From Diploscapter coronatus (lineage: Eukaryota; Nematoda; Chromadorea; Rhabditida; Rhabditidae): DNA of 64,000 bases. The stretch covers positions 6,347,201 to 6,411,200 of the forward strand of contig OZ038422.1 of NCBI GenBank assembly GCA_964036155.1, read 5' to 3'. The notes below the pieces were generated by a model that worked only from the letters and a program-made list of their open reading frames with translations, did not search any database and was not told the DNA's origin. Shown piece by piece: positions 50,177 through 61,746 of this stretch. The position numbers and the translations under genes are program-made. Position 1 is the first letter of the stretch. Every line of letters starts with the position of its first letter.

Positions 50177-51808
50177 ATGATGAACAATTCCGATGATGTC
50201 TACCAAAATTTAGGATTTTTGCATGCGATTACTTATGTAAGTGTTCTCTTTTTAAATTTCTTCTGTAAAATAGTATACAATTTTTTGACAAATGCAACTT
50301 TGACGATATTGGTGAATGCATTTTTATTCTACGTTGTAAATCGCTATTCACGGCCTGAAATCGGGAGTTACAAATATTTAATTTTATGCTTCTCATTATT
50401 CGGAATACTCTATGCAGTAATTGACTTAGTGGTTCAGCCGGTATCTGAATTATTTATTTCTTCAATAGATCATTTTTGAGGGAATGTTCTGCTATGGTAG
50501 CGCCTTTGGAATGTTTCCAACATCGTTTCTGCGCCACGCTCCATTCGAAATGCAGATCATTTCGAGTTTGTATCCTGCGGCGTATTCAATGTCAATTTTC
50601 CTCCTAATGCTCCATTTTATTCTACGATATTTTGTAATTTGCAAGTAAAAAGGTAGTTTGAATCAGCGCATAAATTGCAAGAATTCAAGGACATATTGTC
50701 TGAGATTATTTCGATATCCTCGATGTTTCATTTGGGTCGTATTGTTCATCATTTACAGTGGAAATTTCTGCCTGGATTGTCTGCTTATTCTAATTCCAGA
50801 CAAATCGCATCGAGATTATGTTAGAAAGTTAGTCATTTTCCATCAAAGCCTCAATTTTGAGTTGGCTCAAAATTTTAGAACTTTCCAATATTCAACTTTA
50901 AAATACTTGCATGATTTGTGGCTAATAGTGCGAATCTTTTTAAAAATGATTGCGGAATATTTCGAAAATATTTAGATATTTCGAAGAATCATACCAAGTC
51001 AACCCAGATAATGTCTACTTCTATATTGGACGATACTTTGTATGAAATTCACAAATTCTAAATCATGGCGATATTTTAGGAAGAAACTCCGAACGGAAAA
51101 GTTCCACGATGGGGAGACTGTCTCTGCATAGTCAATCTGGTCTTCCTCAATATGATTGTTCTGGTCACGATTCTCTACATATTCTTCAGGATGCTTCAAG
51201 CTATGAAAGACATCGGCATATCTATGAGCTTTCGATCAAAACGATTGCAAATTCAATATTTTCGGGCTCTAACTTTACAGGTTTGAGACTGATATTTTAG
51301 ATTCTGTTCGACTTTCTACATAGAAATTAATGGATAGAGAAAAGAAATTATTTCGATAATTTAAAGAAGTTTCAAATCAGAAATAGCCCTAAAGTCCAGA
51401 TCATTCTTTGGTCCGATTTTTCCGAATTTGATGACTAGTAATCAAAGCACGGCTTTTAACTGTTTTATTTTTAGCTTCAATGTTATCGTTTTCCAATTTC
51501 GCTAATTGGATGTATTTCAGTTCTTCATTCCGCTGGGGACTGCCTTCATCCCAGTGGGCATCTACTACTTCTGCCCCCTGTTTGGCATCGAGTTGGGCAT
51601 TTACTCGAACATCATCGTCATCTCGTTCTCCTTCCAGCTGCTCTTCGACGGCTGCATCACTCTATTCATCATCACGGACTATCGTAGAGCTGTCCTAAAA
51701 ACTATGCAGAACGTCGTGTATTTCTGCATCCGACGACAAATCTTCAGAAGCAGCAAAGTGCAAGCAAATGCGAGTAATTTTACGGCAAAGTCTGAAAAGA
51801 CAATTTAG
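50177..51808 (+). CDS. Str-class seven-TM chemoreceptor, second of a pair, intron 1 apparently retained
   Basis: Exons 50177-50440, 50481-50644, 50690-50827, 50976-51039, 51080-51280 and 51521-51808 give 372 residues. The first piece is read through what is an intron in the neighbour: the donor GTAAGT after 50236 is present, but the expected acceptor at 50287 reads TTTTTTG, with no AG. The 51 bp between are a multiple of three without a stop, so they add 17 residues to the N-terminus. The following exon portion (50288-50440) is 153 bp, exactly as in the upstream paralogue, and the 138-, 64- and 201-bp exons also match. Family motifs: NRYSRPEIGSYKYL, LYPAAYSMSIFLLMLHF, RLFRYPRCFIW, EETPNGKVPRWGD, YYFCPLFGIELGIYSNI, DYRRAV. 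The acceptors at 50480 (TTTTTGAG) and 50689 (ATTCAAG) are unusual. AATAAA is at 51832. Same inferred role as its neighbour; it may be in early decay. Confidence 0.75.
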
Positions 51809-52989
51809 AATGCTGAGTAAACATGTCGGAGAATAAATGAAAATTTTCCACCATCTCGAATTAAATCCGTTTCTAATAGAAAAAGGAATAAATATATTCA
51901 TCAGGCATTACATTTGAAAAAGTCTTGCATTACCCTAGCAAACATTTTAGACTCAAACATATTGTCCAGCCCAGTACTTCAGGGCGAAATAATAGAGGAT
52001 TAGGGTAGGGTATGGAATGATAGGTTTTCTTTTCTCACACTATTTCTTAATGTCTCGTGGTCTCGCGATTTCTAAGTTGCCGAAATACGAATATCGAAAA
52101 CACGGTATACCGAAAATGAGATCTTATTCACGAAATGTACAACCGGATGCTGAAACTACGATATCGATTCGCCTACCACGTGTTTCACCGTTCTTCGTCT
52201 ACTATCGGCACACTCGTACACACAAGGATAAAAAATTCCAAGTTGTGAAGTGAAATGCGACAGTCCTCTATGCGGCAAAGTTGAATAACGGAGCGTTTCA
52301 TTGAAATGGTACAGAAACTGGGAATTTTAGTCAGAATAAAATCCAAAATGTTGTACCATGTCGAAAAACAGCGAAAATGACTGGTCGAACAAAATAGGAA
52401 GCGCCTGCTGAAAAAATGCGTCGCGAAAATGGGCATAACGTTGCTCCTACTAGCCCATTTTCGGAGATCTAAAAAGCATTCTGATCGGTTAATCTCGTCA
52501 ATTAAGCCCCGATGTTAGTTTCCTGTAATGATAAAACTCCAAAATTGACTGAGCTTCTCTACTTATAGATGTTTTAATGTTACAAAATCATAGGAATTGT
52601 AATTGAACAGTTTATTTATAAAGCATAACAAAAAAGTAAACACTTGTTTCGAAAGTGTTCTCTTTTTATTGACATAAATTATCAATATTGTGAAAAAATA
52701 TTATTCTTTTAGCAAGGAAGAGAACTAAATGCAACAAAATGATTCATAATTAGATTGCACTGAATAGTAAGTTTCTATGAAAAATTTATTTACGCGATTT
52801 TCATTTATTTCCTAGACATATCACATGCAATGATGAAGTTATGATCCAATTATTCTTGTAGGTAATTGGATTACACGTATCCAAGGCATTCTAACTAAAA
52901 ATATTCGTTGAGTATTTTTTATTTAAGTTTTAGATCAGAATATTACTTCTCCGCAAATTTATTGTTGTTCTACTCAGCCATAATAATTT
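51809..52989. other. Spacer between Str and Srsx genes
   Basis: It contains AATAAA at 51832-51837 for the Str gene. A less AT-rich patch (51960-52500) has phrases of the sort found in dispersed nematode repeats, followed by plain AT-rich DNA. I could not delimit an element or a gene. TTCTACTCAG just before the next start codon (ending near 52977) may be a trans-splice acceptor. Confidence 0.4.
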
Positions 52990-54243
52990 ATGCGGTTCGA
53001 CTACACGTTTCATCGATGCATAATTTATTCTATTATCGTTATAATGACTGTCATCGGTTTATTTGGAAATGTTAATTTGATTGTTCTCCACTTCAGAAAA
53101 TCGATTTTGAGAACGAAATACGGTAAATGTGATAATGATTCTGGATTTTTATATTTCGATTTTCAGGAATTTTGCTAACCTTTCTAACGATTTGTCAATC
53201 ATCGTGTATTTGTTTGGAATGGATTGGTGTTATTTACACGCTTTCTGTCTCTACAATTTATCGTGATGATTGTTTCCACTTAATCTTCGTTCATTTGTTT
53301 ATCTATACTCTTCAAGTGGGACTGATGACGACCATTTCAATCGACCTTTTGTTGGCTATCATTTCGCCAATTATGTAATCTCTTTTCTTGTAAATCATCG
53401 ATCGAATTAATTTATTTTAGGCATCGAAAGTCAAATGATGTGAATTATGTTATTTTTATTTCAATGCCCGCAATGAGTCTTGCCATATTCTCAATCGGTA
53501 TCGGATTCTTCTACTTGGATCATAATCAGATTGAAGTGAGGAAATTCACTACTCGAGAAATTTATATTTTTAGATGTGCAACCCACCAACAAGCCTGAGT
53601 CCGGTAGCGAATTCTATGTGGAATATTGGAGCGTTCATCGTCGATGCGATGACGATAATTACTTATTGCATGTCATTCGGGCTGATTGCTTACAAGAGTC
53701 AATTTTTCATCAGTTATTAAAGAAACATGAAATTTTAGATAGAAAGACAGGCGATATTTCGAAAACTATGGATGTCGAAAGAAAAGCGATGAAAAGCCTA
53801 AAAGCTATCATACTTATCTTCATCGCCACTCGTTATATTGGAACGCTTATTGTCAACATTCTCAGTTTTACAGGTTTTTATTCATTGCGAAAATTATCTT
53901 GAACTTAATTTCTAGGAATTGATGATGGAATCATAAATCTCTGCCAAAATTATAACGTGAGCATAACAAGTTTCGAATTCATTATATAGCCTCCTATCGT
54001 TTAGGTAATATTTGCATTTATGAGTTTGGGTCAAAATGGATATGTAACATTTGCTAGGAGTTCTGAATATCGAAAATTACTCTGGGAACAGTATGTCAAG
54101 TTTCACAATGCCGTATTTGGGTGGTGTGTTCAATTTATTCTGAATTTAAAAAAAAAAAATTTAGAAATTGCTGCTTACTCAAAAATGATCATATTCCATT
54201 TGATGGAGAATCTAGTAGAATGTTTGTTGGAATGCACCAATGA
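52990..54243 (+). CDS. Srsx-like seven-TM chemoreceptor, divergent copy
   Basis: Eight exons: 52990-53122, 53167-53374, 53421-53535, 53574-53697, 53739-53873, 53916-53956, 54005-54120 and 54165-54243. They give 316 residues. Exons 2-7 have exactly the sizes of the two downstream paralogues (208, 115, 124, 135, 41, 116 bp), which supports the model. Motifs: GLFGNVNLIVLHFRKSILRT at TM1, then LEWIGVIYTLS, TISIDLLLAIISPI at TM3, MCNPPTSLSPVANS in an outer loop, VERKAMKSLKAI leading into TM6 with ATRYIGTLIV, and ARSSEYRKLLWEQY after TM7. The LRTK motif after TM1 and the D-L-L-x-x-I end of TM3 favour the Srsx class of nematode GPCRs. Compared with its paralogues the N-terminus is shorter and the C-terminal tail ends early. 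Three donors are weak (GTCAAT, GTTTTT, GTGGTG), so splicing efficiency is in doubt. AATAAA is at 54291. Confidence 0.78.
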
Positions 54244-55805
54244 AGATCGATATTTTAGAAGTATCACTAACCAAATTTGTGATAATATTTAATAAATTAC
54301 AGCATATTTTTATTGGCCAAATAAAGAACTTGAGTGGTTTTTCAGACGTGGATTATTTTTTATTTCATTTAGAATCAATAGTGCTATATCATGGTACAAA
54401 TTAATTTTTATTGGGTTTTGAACTTTCTCCATCAAAAACTATTTTACTTATCCTTTCATTAAAAGCAACTTGTTTCAATAAAGACGCATTTCGCCTTTGT
54501 ATCATGCCCTAATGATCTTCTATTCTTTTTCTACTTCGTTTTTTATTCTGGATTAGTTTGCTCAAAATAATTCAGTATATCTACATCCTAATAGTTTTAC
54601 CACTGTTGTAATGCTTGATTTACTGCAAATTCATTATTACCCATTTTCCTTAATTTATTTATCTCAAGATTTTTCATAATATCTAGAAACCATATCATTT
54701 TTCAATAAAACTTATTTCTAGAGCTCAGAAAACATGATCTTTGTCATGCAATATCTCATTCGATTTTCAACTCTAACAAGCAAAAAGACATAAATGACAG
54801 CTATTTATGGATAGCTTTAAAAGCAATAGAAAAGTGATAATTGAATAACTGAAGAAGTGCTGATTTATTCCAATTTGCTAGTAATTATTAAATTATTTCT
54901 TTCATTTGATGATTTTTCAAGAATGCTGATTTTCTTGATTTTTAATGGAGAAAGATTTATTCGCGATAGATTTTATAAAACAAGATGACTTCAGATTTTA
55001 AACAAAACTTAGAATTGAGCTTTCATGAAAATTTATTCAAGATAATTTCATGATATCATCTTTCATCATCTAATACACGCATTCGCTTTGCAGCCCAGGG
55101 AAAAATCGCGTTCAATATTGTATTCCCAAATAGTATAAGCTTTTCCCTATTAAAATCTACTCGAATTTGTAGCCCAGAAGTAGTCAGATTTTCAAATGAA
55201 TTTATCGTCAATTTTAACTCGAATTATCGTTGTTTTGAGCAATTAATTCTATCAACGACTGAACTTATGAACTTTCGATCGAATAGCTGGAAGTACTACA
55301 AATCCGTGCAATTTCCTGCAAATTAGCTACATAATTACTTTTTCTCATAAAGACCAAGCTTGCACGTAACCGAGGCCTCGGGCCTAATTTCATTCTTCCT
55401 CTATTCCGCCTTTATTTGCAATATTTCCTACTCGAAAGTGTCACGCGTACAGATTAGACGCAACTAAATATGTTGATCAGTTCTTTGTGTCGTTTTCGTA
55501 ATATCTCCACGCTAGTTCCGCATTATTCATCGTCTATAAATTAGAATTAACCGGGCTTTTCTAGGGAGTTTCCATTCATCAAGAAAATTCTCGCCATTTC
55601 AAGAACGAGACTCAAATCTTGTGGATGCATTTCCTTCACCATTCGTGTGCATTCTTTATCGTTTCATTAGACTCATTCTGTTCATCAAATACGTGAGATT
55701 AAAGAAATTTCTTCAGTTGCCTAAATTCAACTTGCTTTGAGGATATCATTTTTCCAATTTATTCCCGTGGCTTGAATATTTTTCTTACCTTGAAATTTTA
55801 GGATT
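54244..55805. other. Spacer between first and second Srsx-like genes
   Basis: AATAAA at 54291-54296 probably ends the upstream gene. The rest is AT-rich intergenic DNA. From about 55750 it is similar to 61690-61746 and belongs to the duplicated unit. No gene seen. Confidence 0.5.
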
Positions 55806-57977
55806 ATGAGCGACTCCGAAATCTTGACAAATCCGACTAATTCGTTTACCCAATTCGATTATGCATTTCATCAAAAAATAATGTATTCGGGCGTTGGAAT
55901 CATGACTATATTCGGGTTATTCGGCAATTTGAATCTCATCGTACTGCATTTACGAAAATCATCACTTCGAACCAAATATGGTAAAATTTTTAGATTATTC
56001 ACGATAAACAAATGAGTGAAATTTTTGATGAAGATAAATTATAATTTCTAATGATAATAGCCCTCCACAGCTGCGTTGTTTAGGTATCTTGCTAACTGCC
56101 CTGACGACCAGTCAATCACTCTGCATAGTATTTGAATGGACTGGGGTAATTTATACTCTATCGAACAGCGTCGTTTATCGCGACGGCTGTTTCAAAATTC
56201 TGTGGTTCTATGTCTTCGTGCATTGCATGCAAACCGGACTTCTGGCGACAGTATCCGTGGATTTACTATTTTCCATCATATTCCCTTTAAAGTAACGACA
56301 TTTTTCATAATTCCTTATCCAAAATTCATTTTTAGACATCGAAATGCAAACCATTATTATTACGCTTCTTTCATTTCAATTCCGACGATAGTTTATGGAC
56401 TATTCTCAGACTATCTTGGACTCACATTTATGAACCATGATAAAATTAGTGTATGATTTTTTTCAAAATGCCAAAATATAAACTCATCAATAACAGATGT
56501 GCAATCCTCCGTCGAGTCTGCATCCAGTCGCGAATACATTTTGGTATTTTGGTGCTCTTGTGGCTGGTGTCATAACGATCTTCAGCTACTGTTGGTCATT
56601 CGGACTAATTTATAGTCGAAGTAAGCGGTAAATTTGATAATTCATGAATAATCATTTTTGTAATTCAAAATGAAGAAATAAGATGGAAAAATTACAATTT
56701 GCTGAATTTTATGTATATATATGAAAAGTTTGAAATTAAATTATTTTAGGCAGTTGTAATCACGACGAAGTTCGAACTTTCAACATCGAGAGGAAAGCGA
56801 TGAAAAGCCTGTCTGTGATGCTGATCGTGTTCCTCGTCACTCGTTATATTGGGACTATCGTTGCCAATTTGCTGAGATTTGCAGGTACAGACTGACATTA
56901 AAATTTGCAGATTCTAGTCGTTCAATGAAGTAAATTCGATTGAAACGAACAAATTTCGCTCAATTACATGTCTGCTTTGAACAATCATAACAAATTGAAC
57001 ACACCTGTATGTAATTCAGAGAAAATTTCATAGTGCCTTTGCTAGGATATGAAATAATAATAGTCAATCTGAGATTTTCGCACTTGAGAGAAAAGATATT
57101 TTTGACCAAAAGGTGTGTAGAACAGATATCCTACCATAAATTTGCGAGTCATTTCGAAACAAACTCATTCTATGAAAAAAATTGAATTTTCAGGATTCGA
57201 CAGCGCTGTGATAACACTTTACCAAAATTACAATGTAAGAGTTGTTAACTTTGAAAACATTATTCATATTTACCGCGTTTAGGTGCTTTTTGCATTCTTG
57301 TGTTATTCGCAGAATTGTTACGTGGCATATGCGAGAAGTGCAGAGTATAGACGTCTTCTTTGGGAGCAATACACCATGTTGCACAACAAATTATTCGGGT
57401 AAGTTGATTACTATTTTGTGTCGTGTGTTGAAAAATTGCGTGAGAGGTGATAGATATAACCTCGTTTATATCATAAACTCAGAGTTCCTAAAATGACCAG
57501 ATGGGTAAACGTAATTTTACAGTTGCATTTACTTCTGCCCCTTTGATCTATTCAAACTTCTGATACCCTGGCTTATCTCAAGAGCCAAACTTGTTAATTT
57601 TCAACCCTTAATTTCAGATGCTGCTGTTTCCTTGATAGTGCTGATGTACTGTTTGGAGGAGAAACTTCCACGAAATTCCTGAATGTCGCTCGCAGAACGA
57701 CCATAACCCATCACGCTTTCCATGCATATTAAGCTCAATCTCAAACTAGGTAGAATTTTGATGGAAATGGGTTAGATGATCCTTCTTTTCTAGAAAATTG
57801 ATGAATAGTTTCTAAAATATCACTTTTGATTGCGGGTTAGCGAATTCACATTTTGAGAATAAATATCGAGCAATTAAATTTTTCGAACAATATGAACCTT
57901 ATGATTAACCCAAAAGAATCATTTTCATACAGAAACTTCATTACGCCACAATCGATATTACCATTGTAAAGTCCAGA
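55750..57977 (+). repeat. Direct duplication, copy 1 (2.2 kb)
   Basis: Shares long near-identical blocks with 61690-63923, covering promoter-proximal sequence, all eight exons, all introns and about 240 bp of 3' flank. Offset between copies is about 5.94 kb. The middle of the fifth intron and the ends of the coding region are the most diverged. Confidence 0.9.
55806..57732 (+). CDS. Srsx-like seven-TM chemoreceptor, duplicate A
   Basis: Exons 55806-55980, 56084-56291, 56336-56450, 56497-56620, 56750-56884, 57194-57234, 57283-57398 and 57618-57732 join in phase to 342 residues. TM1 contains GLFGNLNLIVLHLRKSSLRT. TM2-TM3 carry SLCIVFEWTGVIYTLS and LLATVSVDLLFSIIFPL. An outer loop has MCNPPSSLHPVANTFWYF. 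The third inner loop ends NIERKAMKSLSVMLIVF into TM6 with VTRYIGTIVANLL. TM7 is followed by CYVAYARSAEYRRLLWEQY and a Cys-rich membrane-proximal GCCCFLDS, plausible for palmitoylation. The class call rests on the LRTK motif and overall layout; a related Sr class cannot be fully excluded. The tail HHAFHAY differs from the duplicate. AATAAA at 57859. Expected role: ligand-gated G-protein signalling in sensory neurons; ligand unknown. Confidence 0.82.
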
Positions 57978-58750
57978 AATCTAATTGAGTGATTGTCAGG
58001 AAGAGCCGAAGTCGATGTTTCCAGGGGTTCGCAAATCGGGTTGATTTTCACATATATTGTTCAGTTTTTCACGCTGATTCTCGTGGTGCTATTCGTTTTT
58101 TGTATAGATTATCGTATGCAGGATTACGGTAGCTTGAAGTTTTGACAGACCCGACCTCTGGAAGAATTCATAACTTTCTTATTTCTGAACCAAATTTCAT
58201 AATTATTTTTAATTTTGTAGATCTTAAGTCAAAATATCATAAAAATAAAAATACAATTCTGGGATATTATTTTTGACGGGAAAAACCACACTATGATGAT
58301 TAGCGTGAAAAAAACTGAACAAAATATGTGAAAATCAACCAGATTTGCGAACCCCTGAGAACACCGACTTCGGCTCTTCCTGACAATCACTCTTAAACGT
58401 TGAGATATTTATTTGGTTGATAATTTTAAATAAATGTAAATTATGCTCATCAATATAATGCGGTGTGTTTATGACTCCATCAATATTTTCTATGATTCTT
58501 CCATTAGGGAATAAGCTTTGATTCATTCGATTTCATTATCTTTTGCATAGGCGTAGCTAAGGTTACAAAGAACATCGATATTATGTCATACTTTTCGAGA
58601 AGCTTAAATGTAAACAAGAAAAGGAATAGTTAGCAGCGAATCTAGGCATCGAAAGTGATAAGTATTATCAGTAAATTATATGACCACCTGTGGAAAGCAT
58701 AGTTAGAACCATTTGACTTTGAAAACTGACTTTTCGAGAATACTAAGAAT
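57733..58750. other. Spacer holding duplicated 3' flank and an inverted-repeat element
   Basis: 57733-57977 repeats downstream of the third Srsx-like gene; it contains AATAAA at 57859-57864. The inverted-repeat element at 57987-58392 follows, then about 350 bp of AT-rich DNA up to the secreted CUB protein gene. Confidence 0.6.
57987..58392. mobile_element. Inverted-repeat element (MITE-like), about 406 bp
   Basis: The terminus GAGTGATTGTCAGGAAGAGC at 57987 is matched by the reverse complement ending at 58392. The arms run about 80 bp with few mismatches and include the shared CAGGGGTTCGCAAATC and TTGATTTTCACATAT phrases. The core of about 240 bp has no coding capacity. It lies just past the point where duplicate A stops matching duplicate B, so it entered after, or at the edge of, the duplication. 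Phrases in its core resemble 61255-61310 ('AAAATTCATAACTT', 'AACCAAATTT'). Confidence 0.8.
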
Positions 58751-60551
58751 ATGATTTTCCAGTCGCTAATTTATATTTGCTGTATTAATTTCATACTCAC
58801 GAACGGACGAATTACCGAACATCAGAAAATAAAAGGTGATATTCATGATCCTTTGTAAAGTGACATTTTACCTTCATTTGGCGGAATGCAAGTTAGTCTT
58901 CTATCTGAAACTATAGTTTCTGTTCTCAAAAATCGAGAACTTTTCCAAATGTTCTAGTTTGAACAATAAAATGCCACATTTCAGAAAATTTTCCCCCATT
59001 AGAAGATGCATCGTGCATAACTGATCCATTAATGATAGCAAACTTCATCGATGGAAGTGGAACCTACCCATTTGCAATTGACAATGTTAGAAAGCCGTTG
59101 AAATTCCCCTAAAAATTAATTTTAGGCGATGGATTACATTCAAAGTGTTCTCGTTTCAACTTGCGGCACTTATCGACAAATTATCGCAGGTATGAGTTCG
59201 CTACAGTGGCGGTCAAAAGGCTGGAGCAATTATGATTATGAGCGCAGCCTTGTGAGAAACTATCCTGAACCAATTTTAATGAAACTTGACAGGATAGTAA
59301 AGTTCAGTGGGAAGAATATTTGTGTAAAATTTTATTCGAACTCGCCCACTATAATTGGGACTACTAGACTGCTTTCATAGTAATCAGAGTTGTTCAAAAT
59401 TTTTAGCCGTCACTACATTATATATAAAATTATCCTTCTTCTTTCAGGAAGTTCGTACGACTATTTTCCATATCCAGGGAATGTTACAAGTAAGCTTGCC
59501 TTTGTTGATCATTTTAATGAAAAATTTCAGGTTACAACGATACGGTTCTTGCCTTCAATTTTCTCAATTTCGCGCTTCAGCCGTACAAACACATTTTCGA
59601 TTTGCAAACGTAATTTCCAATCAATGATAAAAAGCAATTTTGAATTCTTTAGATCAGTTGTTTCGTTCTTCAAGGATCCACGGTACTCCGCCTTTGATCC
59701 TCGACTTGACATTCCTCCTTGGGCAATCGTTTATGCATTCAGCAAGTAATTAGAAAATTGATGAAAGATAAATAAAATCTATTATCTTAGCACTGTCAAT
59801 GGTTACAATAACTTCATCAACGGCGTGACTAGACTGCATAACGAGGCTCTTGCATTCTCTTCAAATCTTCATTATTCGAGAATTTTAGGGCTACATGGTA
59901 CTTGCCATTGTCGGAAATGCAACTCGTGCCAAAATTCATCAATATTCCAATGTCTTACCGCAAGCCAACATCCTCTCAACGATGTATACGAGTCCACCAG
60001 ATTGGATCACTGCCAGAATCATTGCAAAGTAAACTTGAGATTTTTAGAAATACTGTATCCTAAAATAAGAAGATTCAATTCAAATTCATTCTTCCATCAG
60101 CCAAAACTATTGTTATTTTTCAGATTCAGCGTCCCTGCAGTGAATCAAACAGGTTCATTCGGACAAATAACTTCGCCGGGATATCCAAATAATTACGCAA
60201 ACTTCGATCTGATGGATTACTACATCTTTGCACCAAGCAATACAACTCATGTACCGAGTTATTCAAATTCGTGATTTTCAATTTCAGCTTCAGATAATTC
60301 TGACGATTCAAAGTTTCCAAACTGAAGAAGATAGTGATTTGTTGAATGTCTACAGAGGAACGCTAATGGATGACGACGATTTTCTATATCAGTAAGGAAT
60401 GGATTATTTTCTTGATTAGGTTTTTTGCAGATGGTCAGGAAACATGCCTCCAGGAAACTTCACAGTCAGATCAAGTGCTGTTACTCTCAGATTCTACTCC
60501 GATGCAACCGTCAATTACTCGGGATTCAACATTACGTGGACAGCCATATGA
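58751..60551 (+). CDS. Secreted protein with VWA-like and CUB domains
   Basis: Eleven exons: 58751-58835, 58985-59085, 59126-59189, 59448-59489, 59531-59609, 59653-59745, 59791-59824, 59889-60028, 60124-60250, 60288-60391 and 60431-60551. They give 329 residues with consistent phases. Residues 1-18 (MIFQSLIYICCINFILTN) look like a signal peptide. From about 44 to 210 the hydrophobic pattern and ANFIDGSGTYPFAIDNAMDY suggest a von Willebrand A-type fold; D51-G-S53-G-T55 would be the metal site (DxSxT). SRDP-like and DWITARIIAK segments follow. Residues 218-329 are a CUB domain (GQITSPGYPNNYANF, LLNVYRGTL, FTVRSSAVTLRFYSDATVNY, GFNITW). Nematode C-type-lectin-like secreted proteins often carry VWA and CUB domains; here no lectin domain is present. 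It is likely secreted from intestine or epidermis, perhaps in surface or pathogen contact, which is inference. It lies between the two copies of the Srsx-like duplication. Confidence 0.82.
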
Positions 60552-61746
60552 TTTCGATTTTCATAAAAATACTTCAAAACAATGCAATTCCGTGTTTTAA
60601 TCAAATTTTCAAGTATAACTGGTTAAAGTCAAATTTGTCTCAGAATAGTGTTGCATGTATCTTCTAAAAACTATTCTAATTTCAGTGTAAATATTATATT
60701 TCTGATTCTAATTCAGTTTAGTAACTATCTCAAACCATTAACTGCATATAAAACGTTATTTATAAAAATCAAGTTTTTAAATAGAAAGGAATGGTACCCA
60801 AGAGATTGATCCTCAAACTTCAAGCTGATTCTTTTGTCTCTGGGGGTTTTCGATTACGCTGATGACAACCTGACGGTTAAAACTCGATCCAACCACCTGT
60901 TCCGCCTATTCCGGAAAATTCGATTTTCGTTATTCTGCATGGGAAAAATTCAATTTGATATAAAAATGCTCACAGAGACCAGCTGGACACGATTCTGAAA
61001 AGACCTCGTCGAAATGACACTGAATAAGGAAGTTCTGATGAAAGTAGTAAAACATGTGGGAAATGTCATATTGATTTTTCGCTTTTTTAAATTTTAAATT
61101 TTTTAAAAGTGCCAGGTTCCACGAGTTATTTATACTGGGAATTAGCCCAGACCTTCTAGCTTCTGAAACACTTTACTGTTTTCCTATAGACTGCCCGATA
61201 GCGGAGAAATGCCCCTTCTTCGAAGAGTTGTCATGACTCACTTTTGCCTAATTTGACTTTAAAAATTCATAACTTCCATGATTCTAAACCAAATTTTATA
61301 ATAATTTTTTTTTGTTTGATTACTATGGATATCCAGTTTATCAGACATCAAAAGAGAGTTCTTTTGAATATCGATTTGGCAGTTTTTGGCGTCATTCGGT
61401 ATGCTATTGATTTTTTTTCTTTAAATCCGGGGCTACTTTTACAAGTTGCTCTTTTCTTCACTATTTCTCTGGGCGGTTTTTTTCACTTTGTCTAGCTTCT
61501 CTCTTGTACCCGCTTTTCCCTTCCCTTTCCTTGTGTTAAAAGAATACTGTGGTTGAGCGGTTGTGCTCTTGGTGTGTTCAATAAATATATTTTTAGTAGT
61601 CGGTTCTCTGTTTGTCAGCTAATTTACTAACCAACAACCAACTAACCCACAGAAAGGCTACTCCCCTAGAAACCCTTTCTGTTCAGCCACTTTTCCAATT
61701 CATTTCCGCGTCTTGAATATTTTTCTTATCTTGAAATTTTAGAATT
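60552..61746. other. Spacer upstream of the third Srsx-like gene
   Basis: AT-rich to about 60780. Then comes a patch (60780-61500) of less biased composition with dispersed-repeat-like phrases, partly shared with the element at 57987-58392. From 61690 the sequence is the start of duplication copy 2. No gene seen. Confidence 0.5.
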
